A DNA stretch of 64,000 nt. It comes from Lepas anatifera. Taxonomy: Eukaryota > Arthropoda > Thecostraca > Lepadidae. Position numbers and translations under genes: made by a program. Every line of letters begins with the position of its first letter. Position 1 is the first letter of the stretch. The notes below the pieces were generated by a model, which was not told the DNA's origin, made no database searches, and saw only the letters and a program-made list of their open reading frames with translations. Location: assembly GCA_034440635.1 (NCBI GenBank), contig JAOTON010001526.1, positions 372,001-436,000 of the forward strand, in the 5' to 3' direction. Positions 1 to 13,070 of this stretch are shown here, in pieces.

Positions 1-788
1 GCACATCACGTTACTCCTTACATCCAAGTCGGAAACGGTATCATCAATAAACTTTCTCTTGAAATTACTGTAATTTGCCGACTCGCGCACAGCCACTCTG
101 CCCTTGATGCTCTCGAATAGTCCTGAAGTGAAAGCGTTGTGAACTAGCATCCCTGATTCGGGTCTCTGGTGGTACCCACCACCGAGCAATGCAGTTCCTT
201 CCGCTGCTCGGATGCCATGATCTGTCTCTTCTCTGGCTCCTACCCCGCCATGGGCTACCTGCGGCACTTCAGCTCGGACTTTCACTTCTTATTGCTGGGA
301 GCGGGAGGTGCGGGCGGCGGCGGCGGCGGCGGCAGGCTGGGCGTGACGTCATGGAACATGGAGGCGGCGCCGCGGCGACAGTCGTGCTCCGAGCCTCGAT
401 AGCGAAAGTGCGGCCGGCCGGCGCTGCCGACACTGAGCGCGTGCCATGCTGTAGTCGTCCCTGCCGCCACGGCGTCTCTTGGGCATTCTCTTCAACACTG
501 CTGTGATTAAGCCGTGGGCATTGATAAACACACCGCGTCGTCTTCTGCCGCCTGTTGATTCTCGTAGTGAGTGCGCTGCAGGCTTTTTATCGCTGCGCAA
601 AACAGGACTTCTTGCCTTTTGATTAGTGCAAAAACATTGGCGTGCGCAGTCAGCGACGCGTTGGCCGCCGTGGGTGCCGTAGCCGCTACCTTCTGCGTCA
701 TCGTCAGTTCCACAAGTCATCGTCAGCCGCCAGCGCTCTCCTCTGAGGGACAGGGAGGCGGCGGTGTGGCCGGCGGCGCGGCCTCAAC
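1..788 (+). promoter_or_regulatory. EcR: EcR upstream region / 5' UTR of the first coding exon
   Basis: This stretch precedes the EcR start codon and becomes GC-rich from about 295, with a (GGC)n run at 311-333. A palindromic CRE (TGACGTCA) lies at 344-351. No TATA box at a convincing distance from an initiator was seen, so the transcription start is not placed. Reading frames that cross the region lack a credible ATG-led coding signal, and it is most likely promoter plus 5' UTR. Confidence 0.5.
344..351. promoter_or_regulatory. CRE palindrome TGACGTCA
   Basis: An exact TGACGTCA palindrome lies about 440 bp upstream of the EcR ATG. This is the consensus for CREB/ATF bZIP dimers. The same octamer recurs many times in the window, so occupancy here is inference. 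Confidence 0.4.
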
Positions 789-1122
789 ATGATGCTGAAC
801 GACCTGACCTCGCTGGCCTACCCTGTGAAGCTGCACGCGCTGACCTCCCCCGTGGAGGGGTGCACCGAGGTCTCCTCGTCACACCTTTCCCCTCTGTCTG
901 ATCAGACGTCGCCGACGTCGACGCAGACGACGGCCATGATGGCGAGCCCCGAGCAGGCGATGGAGCCGGCGGACTTTGAGCTGAACCCTCTGGAGGGTTT
1001 CATGTGGAGGGATATTGACCTCAACAGCAATACTATGGGCATGACGCTCCCCGGAGCACCGCTGCTTCAGGTCAAGAAGGAGGCTGGTGCCGACACGCCC
1101 TTCCCCGATATCTTCATGAAGG
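789..1122 (+). CDS. EcR: Ecdysone receptor EcR, coding exon 1 (A/B domain)
   Basis: EcR is the ligand-activated nuclear receptor that heterodimerises with RXR/USP and switches on moulting and metamorphosis genes when bound by 20-hydroxyecdysone. This exon gives residues 1-111, the N-terminal activation domain. It starts at ATG 789 in a good invertebrate context (CAAC before ATG). It is Ser/Thr-rich, then acidic and hydrophobic (FELNPLEGFMWRDIDL), followed by LQVKKEAG, a psi-K-x-E SUMO consensus as found in other EcR A/B domains. It ends AAGG|GTATGC at 1122 in phase 1, which matches exon 2 exactly and makes a Gly codon across the junction. The eight coding positions total 1569 nt, 522 residues. 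Which isoform class (A or B) this N-terminus is cannot be told from here. A second candidate first exon lies at 14529-14685. Confidence 0.85.
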
Positions 1123-4100
1123 GTATGCGGAATTTTACCATATTTTAGGGTTGTATTGCTTTGTACATGGACTGGAATTAGAAGTTGAATTTTGGGAGCT
1201 TTCTGTTTGCAAATGTTTTATTGATGTATATTCCCCAAACATATTAAGGCATTTTTGCTTCTCAAGTTGTTTGCGGGAACAGTGGATGAGACCGCGTTTT
1301 CACTTTTACTTGCGGTTTCATCTAGGAGCTTCGCAAAAATTTTGGATCTTTTTGTTGCAGGTGCCCTCTGCCAATCTCTTAATATTTGTTTGAAATTGAA
1401 TTGTATTGTGTTTATTTTTATAGATAACATCGTTGAAGTATTATGTGTATCACAATTCAGTATCTCCCTGTAGGCAACCCCTCTGAGAACTTCAGAAGTC
1501 GTTTTTAGGTTCTTTCGGGCAGCACTGACTTTGTTTTGTTTTTTTCGGACAAAACTAATTTTTAATATCTGTGTTGTCCAACAAAACATCATCATTATCA
1601 TTAGTCCAGAAACGCTACTTTCAAAGAACATGTACATTTGTTGTTTAACCTCGATGCCAATCGAAAGCGGCATAAGAAGTGAGAATGAGAGATAAACCTA
1701 TTTTCCAGCTACAGTGAATAAATTCGTTAGAAGACATTTGTACATTTTATTTTCTTTATAGAAGATTGTTTTTAATAATATTATTGCTTTATATTTTTCT
1801 AGTAATAACAGTAGATCCACATAATTAACTACATGGGTGAAGTCAGTGAGCCATGACTAAAAAAAGTATTTTTATCAGGCCTGGTTGTTTTGCAAATGAT
1901 TTTTAGTGACTATATTACTCATTCGCTCTGGAACTGTTTCATCGCCTTGGGAGTATGATTCCTTTTTATAAAATGTGTTCCCCTCAAAGCCCTTTGTAGT
2001 TGATAATGAAGATTTGTCGTATTACGTTGAAAATTTATCTACAATTAACACTTAAATTGTATGTACGGAGTAAAAAAGATGCAAGGATTAATTATACATA
2101 TCAAAGTGTTTTAACGTGCATTACAGTGTGGGAGCAGCTACATGCTTGAATGTGTAACGTATGCGGCTGGGGATGAATTTGTATTATATTACATGTATAA
2201 GTATTGGCAACTCTTTTACTCTAAATCGGCTATATTTGTATGCATCTTGCGTGAATTATCTTGGACGTAATAATGGTTTGAAAGAATGAACTTGTATGAA
2301 ATCCTGAATTTTTGGCTATTCACATTCATCCTGTCTTTAGCCCTGCGTAAACCTCAAATACATTAATCTCTTACCGTTGTCAAAATTGATTCAACATAGT
2401 GTTGATATTCCAAAAGTTAGCGATGTGTTTCTCAGAAATTATTTGATTTCCTGGTAATTTCGTAGATTTAAATATTTTGTAGGTCCAAAGCAATAAAAAT
2501 AAGCAGTGAAATCGGACGTGTAGCGGGCACCTTCTGGGACATTTATAAGAAAGATCCTGCCCGATTTAGTGGATGTTTCTCCGCGCCGGGTTGCCGTCGA
2601 AGACATCGGAACACACTGTGAAGTGGGAAGCTGTGTTCGAAAGTCGCCTGGGAGCTTTCTGAGAATATTCACAAGCCTACTGTTCCGATCGGAATCAGAT
2701 AAGATGTTCTGCGAGACAAACCCAATAAATCTACTCATTTAAACTTCATATACGACGTACAGTAATGTGTATTATGTAGTTTGCAGCTGGAACGATGATT
2801 ATAACTCGTCAATATTCCACTCACTCTGAATGGCCCCCCCCCAGCCTAGCAACAGAACAATGGTAGCTTGAGGGCGAATGTGACAGTTTTTCTCTTCCCT
2901 GATAAGCCGCTTGAACCAGCATGGTGAGGGCTGCGTCACCTCATAAGGTTGTGTCGAGTTGTTCAACCTTCCCGACGCCGGCGCGGGCGCTGCGCTGTTC
3001 TCAGCTCTCGGCTGGGGCGAGCTGGCACAAAAAGCGCGCGTAAAAACGGCGCGTCTGACCGGTGACCGGCGGTCGGCCGGGCTGGCGCTAAGCGCGGCTG
3101 CGGCCTTCACCAGTGCTGGCGCCGACAGCAGGCGCCCCCTGAGCAGCGACGCGGCGGCCTGCCGCGCCCCGGCCCGGGTCGGCTGACCTCCTGCACTCGG
3201 GTCATTTGCAGATATACTGACATCTCTGAAAAAACGATTATGTATCTCGGCATACGAAATTTCTTACGTTGGGCTGTACTGCTCTTTTCAGAGTTTGTTG
3301 TCTCCTGGATCAATCTGAGGTGACCTCAGCCCTTTAAGCGCTTGATTGGTCGTCTTCCTGTCTAGTGCTCACACACCCTTCCATGTTCGTTCGCGCCGAG
3401 GTTTTCACGGTCGTCGTCGTGCGCCGGTCTGCGGCCACTCAAGGACGCTGCGACATCGTTACGGCCGTCAATGACTGGAACGGCGGCAATGAGGGTCCTC
3501 GTGGAGGGGTGCGGGACAAAAAGACAGGTGATAATTACCTGCAGTCTGGTGTGCGATAGCGTGGCCTAGCCGCGGACGCCTGCTCCCAGTCGGATTCTTT
3601 GTTTCCAGATGACATAATTTGTCGTAACCTTGTGTATAATGTGGCAGTTAACTTCACCAAATACAGTTTATTGTCACTAGATTAGTTTTGGTTTCACTTA
3701 CTTCGTGGATGTGCAAAAATAATTCCTATAGGAATGAAATGACAGCGGATTCGGAAGAATTATTCGTATCGATATTTCATATTCCTGTAGGACCTGTGGA
3801 ATAAGGTCATCCAGCTGTGTATTAAGTTATCCAGGCTCATTATTTTCTTACGACTGAGTTCATATTAGGCACTGAGGCTGCTTGGGCTCCTGGAGAGGTA
3901 TTTATGAATGCACCAGTGAGCGCTCCCTGTTCCGTTTTAGCGTAGGCTGCCTCCGTCGCTGAGCTGCCCAACGCTTACCATGGCCTCAAAAAGCGTAGGA
4001 AGTGTTGCCTCACGCACGCTTTGTAGCTATTCGAAAGGAATTTCGGGTAGTTTTGTAGCCATTCATCTACCCAAATTGGGTGACCATGGCTGGATAACCT

Positions 4101-7100
4101 CACGTTTTTTTATTGCGAGCAGCAGGCATCATGCCAGCACTGTAGTGGCTGGGTTATGCTGTCTTCTGTTGCTGGTTTTGCAAGGATTCTGGTCCACTTG
4201 CTGTTTGCTGGAGACTGTATTCCAGGCATCCTGCTAGCCTTTTGGTGAGAGTAAGTTTTTCCACGCTGAACGATACTCTTCTAATGCAAGGGTGGTAATC
4301 TCAGCATAACCCCTTTCATTTTCGAACAGATTTTGAGTTTTTGCAAATTCTGTGCAAGTTTGGTGTCAGGATAAATTACCATTTATCTTGACATCGACGA
4401 ATGTCGATTTAAATCCGGCTCCCGTCGTTTCCCATTGAGTTGTACACGTTTCAATGTATCCTTACATTATGTGTCAAGATAAATTGAAATATTTTGAAAA
4501 GGTCATTTATCGTTACAAAATGTCAAAATGAATGGAACTTTACAAAGCACCTTCCGTATCTCTGCCCCATCGTTGGCCGATGATTTTGACGGTCATGGTA
4601 TCTTAAAAAGAGTGGCCAATGAACTGCCTCGAATACTAAAGGTTTCAGTGCAAATATACCAGATGTTCTCCTTTTCCTTGATCGAATGCATTAGCCGTGT
4701 TTGCGAGTGGTACATCTGCATTGGCCAATGAGTCGATTCCGTCGACCTGGACGCTGAGCATGGGCGTTGTTTCGCTGGTTGTGTCGTCCTCTGTTTCACA
4801 TTCATAGCAGTCACGTGGGCACCTGGTGTGCCCTGTCGTCTTACAGATAAGGTTCAGGGTTCGCTGTGGTGGCAGCGCCACCTGTCTGCTGCTCTGTCAG
4901 CTCAGATGTCCATTGATTTCGGCAAGGTGCAACTGAGTTGTGTGGAGACGGTTTCATGGGAAGCTGTGTTTTTATGTAAAGACCGACTGGATAATCACCA
5001 ATTTTAAAAGTAATTGTTGAAAGGAATGCAATTTTGAACATGAAAACAGTGCAGTGGAGGTATACTGAACCTGTTGTCGTTGCGGCTGCGACCACTGCGC
5101 TACCCCCCCCCGCCTGTGTCTTTATTAATATATTTACAACGGATTTAAGTTCCTGTCTGGCAGAAAGAAAGATTGTATTTTAACGATTTAAGGGCTGCTA
5201 GGTCCATGCTGTTTGCTTAGTTAGGCTCAAACTCGAAGCTAAATCCAAGGATTACAGGTCCAATGCTTCGTACTTAGTTAAACTTGCGGGTCGGATAATG
5301 ACGTTACATAAAACATCTGTCCCGTTTTAAATTTCCAGCAGAGTAAGTTTTTCTGCGTGCTGCTGAGTGAGGTATTGCGTTCGAAATCGTGTTAACTCCT
5401 TAGCTGTCAAGTTTTTCGTAGCTCATGTTCGCGTGCCTCGATGAACACAAAGCGTCCGGGGGAGTTGCCTGCGGTTGCGGGCCAGGACGGGCCGACCCAG
5501 CGAGAACCAGCGGGGGACGGGGCCGCTGTCGGTTTTTGCCGTCGTCGGCGACGCCACCATTGTGGCTCGGTATTTATTCTGGGCCGCGTTTTTCCGGCCA
5601 CCCGCCGGCCAATGGGCAGGTAATTACAGGAAATGTGATTTTCAATTAGCGGCAAAAGTGTGCGAGCGGCGGCGGCGGGGACACGCGATTGCCGAGCCGC
5701 GTGCAGGCTGCGTGGCGCATTTCATGGCCAGTGAACGCTACGTTAGCACTGGACATGCGCGTAACCACTGTATATCCTGGGACACCTCGCTGAGGTGTTT
5801 CAGTTCACCTGGGCCGCCAGCAGTGGCGTAGTCTTGCCGCCAAGAAGGGCTGGTGTCTGTGATTACGAGACTGGCCGAGTTCGTAGTTTAGGTGCTGTAG
5901 GATCTGTAGATCCGTGCATGCCCCCGGAGAGCACGTGTTCCCACCTGGGCTGATCCGGTGGGTGGGCTGTCAGGTTCCTCAGTTTCTGTTCACTTGTCCC
6001 GCCCTGCAGGTCATCTGCAATCCTCACCGGACGGTGCTTCCCCCCTGGGGCCTCGTCCTCGATATCGCAGGAGATTATAGCCACCTGCTGTTTTTTAAAG
6101 GGTGGTGTTTTTGGGACTTCCTGTGACTTTTTTACATGAGATCCAGCTAGCCCCTAATCCGAGGCGGAGATTGGAAGTGAAGCTATAGCTAAGACAAACT
6201 AGCGTTTGGCACCCGAGATGGTGACAGATCTGTTTCATCTTCGTTATACTGGGTTGTAACCATCGGATTTAAAGTCCCTTTAAAGTCTGCTCTATCGTCT
6301 TCCACATACTCTTTGTCATCGTCCGCTGTACTGGGACAATTGCGTGCTTGTTGCTTATGATATCAATCGGGAATATTATTTTCTGTGGAAATAACATTTA
6401 AAGCTTGTCCCAATTTATCTGTAAAATAACCAGCTGTTTGATGTCGTGACATCAGGAATCCAGCTAGAGCTGGCTCCCTCAGCTTCCTCTGCCCACTCTG
6501 TGTCCCATCCAGTGGGTAGTGACAACAGTGCATTAATTCTGGCTCAGGGTGATGCAATATCCCACTGGGGCGTCATGGCCTTGTGACCTGTGATTTCATG
6601 CGCCTGTCCTTGCCAGAAGAAGGTCTGGGGCCGCTGCCCATCTCGTTGCTAGTATTTGTCAGTACTGCGTGGGCTGCACATTTATGCAAAACAAAAGGCA
6701 TGTGCAGGTTGGTAGGTTATGCGCGGAGATATATTGATCAGAACTATTGTTCGCGGAATCAGGTGCTGAGAGCTCATCTTGGACAATGTCAGTCCCAAGA
6801 GCACGAGAGATCATGTTTTGGTACGGAATGTGTTGATAAGAAAACTGGCTATCTTATGAAAACCCGTACATTAAAATGTGCAATTTAATTTTATTGCCAG
6901 CCTACCTTGTATTTTATGCTGGTTTTTGCTTTATTAAAAATATTCGACTTTTTACGTCTTGATAAGGGATACATTTTGTTTCATTCAGCTTTCTGGTTGA
7001 ATTTATGACAGATTTGAAGTGGCATCTTTGGCCGTTTCCAGAGCCCTGATAAGGTATGATCCCTGGCCAACTCATGGCTTCAGCCATGACTCATAACCCG

Positions 7101-8621
7101 AGTCCTGGCCCCTCTGAACGGCCGTGTTGTTTTGAATCGGTGGCGATGGGGTGGCTCTGTCCCGGCACCTGGGGGAGGGAAGGGGAGAAGCCCTGGTAGC
7201 ACCCTCCCTCTCGGTGGCGGTCATGTGCAGGGCGGCGAGAGAGAGTGCGTGCCCTTGTTTTGTTCCGATCCTGGGTGAGATATCTAGAGGAGTCACTGAG
7301 CCAATTCTCAGTGATAACAATGTCCAGATTTCGGTGCTGGTCAAGTTCTAAATAACGTCAAAATAAAATAAGTTTTTATCGAGGATGCGAACGGTGCAAG
7401 ATTGATTTTAGTGCCACAGGTGTTCACCTTTTCATCGGTGGCTGCAGCCCGGATCTGAGAGGCGTAGCGGCCGTGCCGGCCGGCCGTCGCCCGCATTGCC
7501 GGCGCGTGTGCCGAGTCAAGGCCGGCCACTGTGCGCCGGCGTGTGACGTTTCCGGCGCAGGGAGACGGCTGTCGACCAGTGGCGCCGCCTCCCCCCGTCA
7601 CCACCCCCGTCACCGCTGCTGAGGATGCAGGTCAGGCCGAGCACCGGGCCGGTCGGCTCGGGGGGCATTGACTCGCCCCCTCGCGTGTGTGCGCGCCGCT
7701 AGAGACGGGGCGGAGCCGGGCGCCGGCGCGGAGACGAGGATGGAGTGGTGGCTGTAGGCCAGTGGGTGGTCCTCGCGCGGCCCGGCCGACGGCGCTGGTT
7801 GTGCCGCCAGATGGCGGGCTGGTCCGACAGGAATGCTGCGTTAGAGAGACCGACCCACCGGCCTTGTTCGGGCCGACGTGTGTGCCTTCAGAGCCGGTTC
7901 AGATACGTTTGCGACGCAGTAGAGGGTCATAAAACAACTATGCGGGGGTCAGTGATGGAATCGGAGCCTGTGAACATCAGCCACATTCCGATCCGGATGT
8001 TTGGGAGACTCCTGGAATCTGGAAATATGCTTTGAGTGGAGTGCCGCACACTCATTTTTCAAATGCACCCATCTGCGCATTTTTAGCGCAGTTTTCCAGC
8101 ATTCAGATTATATAAGAAAAACAACAACATCATTTTTTATGATAAACGCATTACTGCGGCACATTATCTTCCTTTGTATTGCACCTCTAGTCTACAAGCG
8201 CATGTCAAGAAGCAGGCGATATTTTGCCCTAATTTTCGGCCTTCTATGCGCTCGAGAAATAGATGAACACGCAAAATATCTCACCAGGAAGAAGCTTACC
8301 CACACCTAGCTGAAAGCCAGCCCGGAGGCGGTGGCTTCCTACAGCAGGCATGTGGCGGCCAGACTCCGAGCTTGAAGGGCGGAGGATCCTCCCCTCATGA
8401 ATAACTCAGGCCGACATCGGCGTGCCAGCCACGCGTGCTGGAAGTGTGCGCTGCGGACCAGTTTTAATGATGCACCCATGGCCGGCGGCGGCTCTGTGAG
8501 AAAGAAAGGCCGCTCCGTCGTTCGGCATCGCGTGCTGAACGACGGAGCTGCTCCAGCACAAGGAAGGAGCTATGTATGGCTCTTACTGAAGTGAGTCTCG
8601 CCAAGTGACCGCATGCTCCAA

Positions 8622-9055
8622 GCGTGCTGGGACGCTGGGCTGCTGAACACCTCCAGCGCACAGGAGCGTGCTGAAGTCCAAACTTTCTTATCATGGTGAG
8701 ACGCTGAACTGCTGGGCTTCCCCCTGTGCTGAGACGCTGAATTACCAGACTTTCCCAACGTACTCGTGCTGAGACGCTGAGCTACCGGAATTTTCTAGCG
8801 TGCTGGGACACTGAGCTACCGGACTTTCCTAGCGTGCTGGGACACTGAGCTACCAGACTTTCCCTAATGTGCTGCTACACTGAGCTACCAGACTTTCCTA
8901 GCGTGTTGGGACACTGAGCTACCAGACTTTCCTAGCGTGTTGGGACACTGAGCTCCCAGACTTTCCTAGCGTGTTGGGACACTGAGCTACCGGACTTTGT
9001 CTAGCGTGCTGGGACACTGAGCTACTGGACTTTCCTAGCGTGCTGAGACATGTCG
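8622..9055. repeat. 34-bp minisatellite in EcR intron 1
   Basis: About twelve imperfect copies of a 34-bp unit that begins GTGCTGGGACACTGAGCTAC and continues CGGACTTTCCTAGC. The first copies (before 8725) are diverged, the central ones nearly identical. It has no coding constraint. Confidence 0.85.
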
Positions 9056-10302
9056 AGGCTGCCGAAGCTGGAAGTTCCTTGGCGTTGGCGGTAGGAGGAG
9101 CAGGGCTATGGTGTCTGGTAAACACTGCAGGTGAGACCGCATTTCCCAGCAATGAATGAAACACTCCAGCTTCTGGCGTGCTGCAGATTGGTCAATGCCG
9201 AGGCCACAATCCATATTTTGCATGTAACTGGGCGGCTATCATGCTCATTTACCTGTTCTTGTGGCAAATTGTTGAAGGTAGAATGTATTGTTACCAGAAC
9301 TGCCTGCTTTGGTTCTTTAGTGTAGCACGTCGTCGGTTGTTATTGGTTTCCCGTGCATTTCTTAGTTCGTGGCGTTCAGCTGTAGTGCACACCTGGCTCT
9401 TGTGTTACTGCGTTGCTCTCAGCTTTTACAGCACTAGTTAGGATGTGAAAAAGGACAGCTCGGAGTCGCTCTCCATAGAAGCTCCTTATAGCCTCTCTTG
9501 AGCCTTCCTCATCCATCATATGTGGGCTTGCTGGTGGTGAGAAGAGTGACTGGGCTGAGGCCATCGAAGAGGAGGTGTAGGCCCAGGCTTACCTGAGTCA
9601 GCCATTTTATGATATATCCCGAAAACTTCGTGGCAGTGAAGAAAACAATTGATATTTACCGCCCTCCAAACAATGCTTAAGTGTTCTTTGCACGGGACTT
9701 GGCCCTGGTCGCCCGATTTCTGTCGTCGCTAACCAGACCCATCCATTAGGGGGCGGTGAGCTGTAAAGTGGCCCCAATGACTGTCCCACAATAATCGCAC
9801 CTTCAAGGTCGTCCGGCGGCTGCGGCCCGGTGTGGATTGATCTGTAAGGCTCTAATTGCTGCTGGATTCTGGCCCGGGCCCTGGACTGAGCCAGAGAGCG
9901 ATGACACAGGGCTAATGCCGGCGACAGAGTAGGCTAGCTTGCGCGGGACTCTGCTGAGATGGGAGCATGGTCTTCAGTGTGAAGGAGATGGGCCTGCTGA
10001 ATGAACGCGTGAACAGGACTGATAAATGGACCCGACCTTATGTGTCATGCTTCTCGCTAATTCATAGTGAAGCATAAATCAAACTGAATGAGACCAATTT
10101 GATACGCAGCTAAGCTTCTCGACTAAAACAAATATATCCGGGAATTTGTGTTTGTTTAATCATGTGTTGGAGGAAACATTTTTGTGATACTCCAGTAGGT
10201 CGTCTCGATTTAGAAATATGCAGCTGGCTTGGTAGTTATTGCCCTCTTATTAATTTTTTGCCTATGCTCATAACGCCTAATTTTGATGAGGCTTGCATAG
10301 TC

Positions 10303-10450
10303 TCGGAACTGAGGGCACGGTATGATGTCTCTGGTAACCCCGGGACTGAGGGCACGGCATTAGGTCTGAGGTAACCCCGGTACTGAGGGCACGGCAGCAT
10401 GTCTGGTAACACTGGGACTGAGGGCACGGCAGCATGTCTCTGATGGGACC
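10303..10450. repeat. Short tandem array, ~38-bp unit, four copies
   Basis: Four tandem copies share ACTGAGGGCACGG at roughly 36-40 bp spacing, separated by variants of CATGTCTCTGGTAACCCCGG. It lies in EcR intron 1. Confidence 0.75.
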
Positions 10451-13039
10451 GGGACCGCGGACGCCGGGCAGGAGCGAGCCATCTGCTGCGCCCCTGGCCG
10501 TCGGAGGTCACCACCTGCCGTCGGAGGAGAGATGGAGACCCGTCCCCGCTGCCAACCAACCCACCTGCCTGCTTCGGAGACGAAAAACAACAACAACGGG
10601 ACTGTATAGCTCATAGACTACGGAAGCTACACATTATATCTCTCTCCTTGACAAACAAGTCGCATTTGACGTCAGTGAAGCAGCAGGCGTTGGAGACACT
10701 CCGGCAGCGTTTCTACACCTCCGGGGCAGTCCGGGGAATATTTCGGTGTCTGCAGCACCGTATCTGCCGAGCCAAGGTCCTGTTTGTCGGCCCGCCATCT
10801 TCAGCTGTCCCGGCCGCGCATGTCGACCGGTTTCCGCCGACGTGATGGCTCGTCTCCTCTTCAATGGCACCGCCTCTGTCTCAGATCCCATGCAGTGACT
10901 ACTGCCGCGTGACACAGGGCTCTGTCAGTGCGATCGTACTCATCTCATATTGACGTAAGCGATTATCACAAGAGCATGAATGCCACGTTGTATCCCATGC
11001 TTTTAAGGAAGTTGAAAAGGAAGGAAGTGCTTGGTCGGCAGTCAATATTTTGGAGGCCATTGCGATTACGCTCGATATCGCGCGTGATAGTGTCGCTGCA
11101 ATACCGTGCTCCGCAAGTGAATTTTGCACTTAGCCGTCACGCAATGTTGCATGCCAAGCTGGACACAGACCATGATAGCACGCAAGGTGAACAGCTGGCA
11201 TTTGGTTGCACCTGGTACAACTCCATTCACATTCAATGTGCGTGGGCAGCTCCTGTTTTTCTCTCCGTTTTTGTTTTCGTTTGCTGCGCATTTGTCATGT
11301 GTCAGACCTGTAGATACAGCGTTAAGTGGACTCGAATATCTGTTTATGGTCTGCGTACAGCTTATTTGTTCACGTAAAACATGTTCGCTGGCTCGCATAC
11401 GTAGCCAGGATGAGAGGCCGCTCGGTGGCGCTTGATCCCATTGTTCTATTCACGGCTGTCATTCCTTGTAAAATGAGCCGGCCCAGGTTGGCGGAGCGCC
11501 TCTTACCTTGACGTTCAGTTCGCACCGGGCTCGCCGTTACCGCTCGCGGTTAATTGGTCCGACCTTGAGGAGTTCATGAGAAGGTTCAGAAACACCAGCA
11601 GCCAGCAGCAGACAAATTGCCAACTCGGTACGGCTTAATTCGTCGGAATTGAAGCCGGAGAGACGGTTGGTTGTCGGGGGATGAGTGACGGGCTGGCTGG
11701 CGCTGATGCCGCCGCGTCACGAGCCGGCGCCGCCGCCGCCGCCTCCGCCGCCGCTGCTGCTGACATTGTGTCCGATGAAGGTCGCCGTTTCAGGATGACT
11801 GAGCCGGCGTCATGGTCGCCGCTCCGCTCCGCCGCCCGGCTGGGGTTTACTGACGGGCTGACGGACCCGTCGACAGTGCCGGACGCCGCCCTCTGCTGCG
11901 CAAATTCCGCCCACCGTCCAGACCTGCAGTCGAATACCGCGCTTGTTGACGAACACGTAGGAAATTATTCTATTTGGATTATAAGAAAACAGTACCAGAT
12001 GACTTAGTCTATGTGTGATTTTAATTTATTTCTTACATGGTGGCATTGATGATAAATGGGTTGTTGTGATGGTGCTGCGTCATGCGGGTTTTCCGAATAA
12101 TTGATGCGGGTCAATGACTTGTTCATATTTTCATCAGATTTAAAGATACTGCTGCTAAATTCTGCATCATTAAAATTCAATTCACTTCCTTGCTCAAACA
12201 TGATGGCATCATCCGACCTCTCAAGTAAAAAGGAAATGTTGCCACCGTGACACTGATCAATGCCTTTTCATTTCAATTTCAATGCCTGCACAGCTAGCCA
12301 GACCCCTGCAGATTCTTTTATAGTTTCCTTCCTGTCTGGAATGCTCAACAATAGCATAAAACACAACCTACACGAAAAAGCCTGCTAATCCCGGCACGAC
12401 CATGGTCCATGCGCTATGCTGCAAGTGGAGACGCTGCAGTTGGTGTGCGGCGGGCGTTGCAGTCTCGCTGGGGAACTGCAGCTCGGCAGTGGGGCCTAGC
12501 ACCGCGCGCGCCGGCCCGCCGCCGGCTGTTGACATTCGTCACGGCCGCTCCCGTCGCCGGCGGCCGCAGAAACCTGGTCAGTAAGATATGCGTCACTGTG
12601 CCAGGCGGCGACCGGTCAGGGTGCAGCTACACACTCTGCAGGCGACGGGCGCACTTGCAGGACCTGGCCGGGCCGGTCCGGGCCGGAACCTGCCCCGGAG
12701 CTGCCGGCGGCGGCTGGGCCCAGGCGCCGGGTCTCAGCACCCGCCCGAACCCATTGCTCTCGGCCGAGCAAAAACAGGCGGGCCGGCTGTGACGCACGGT
12801 CGTGGATTACCCACAGTCTATTCATATGCAGATTCTGTTGTGGTGTCGGGTTCGCGGCAAGGGTTGCATTCCGATTTGGCATGCCGCGACGGCGGCGGCG
12901 AGGTCGGAGCACCTGGCCGCCCCGCCGGACTCGCTCGGTTTTGTTGCCGTGTTTTGCGCTGTGTTTTGTCGTGAATGCGGGCGATTTTTCCGCGGAGCCG
13001 GAGGGGGACAGTGGACGGCGGCGTGTTTCAAGGCTGGCG

Positions 13040-13070
13040 TATAAAGGATGCGGGCCGGTGGTGAATCAGT
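13040..13070 (+). promoter_or_regulatory. Candidate internal core promoter (TATA + Inr) in EcR intron 1
   Basis: TATAAAG at 13040-13046 is followed by TCAGT at 13066-13070. This matches the arthropod initiator and puts the TATA at about -28 from the A. A CRE (TGACGTCA, 13075-13082) lies just downstream, inside a GC-rich island. The geometry is right for an alternative EcR promoter upstream of exon 2. An ATG at 13117 opens a short frame with a weak phase-1 donor near 13299. Transcription data would be needed. Confidence 0.35.

Noticed and set aside
571..792. A frame whose TGA overlaps the EcR start codon (ATGA), like a translational-coupling uORF
   Set aside because: It has no ATG; it begins only at a GTG, so it is not a credible uORF in a eukaryotic mRNA.
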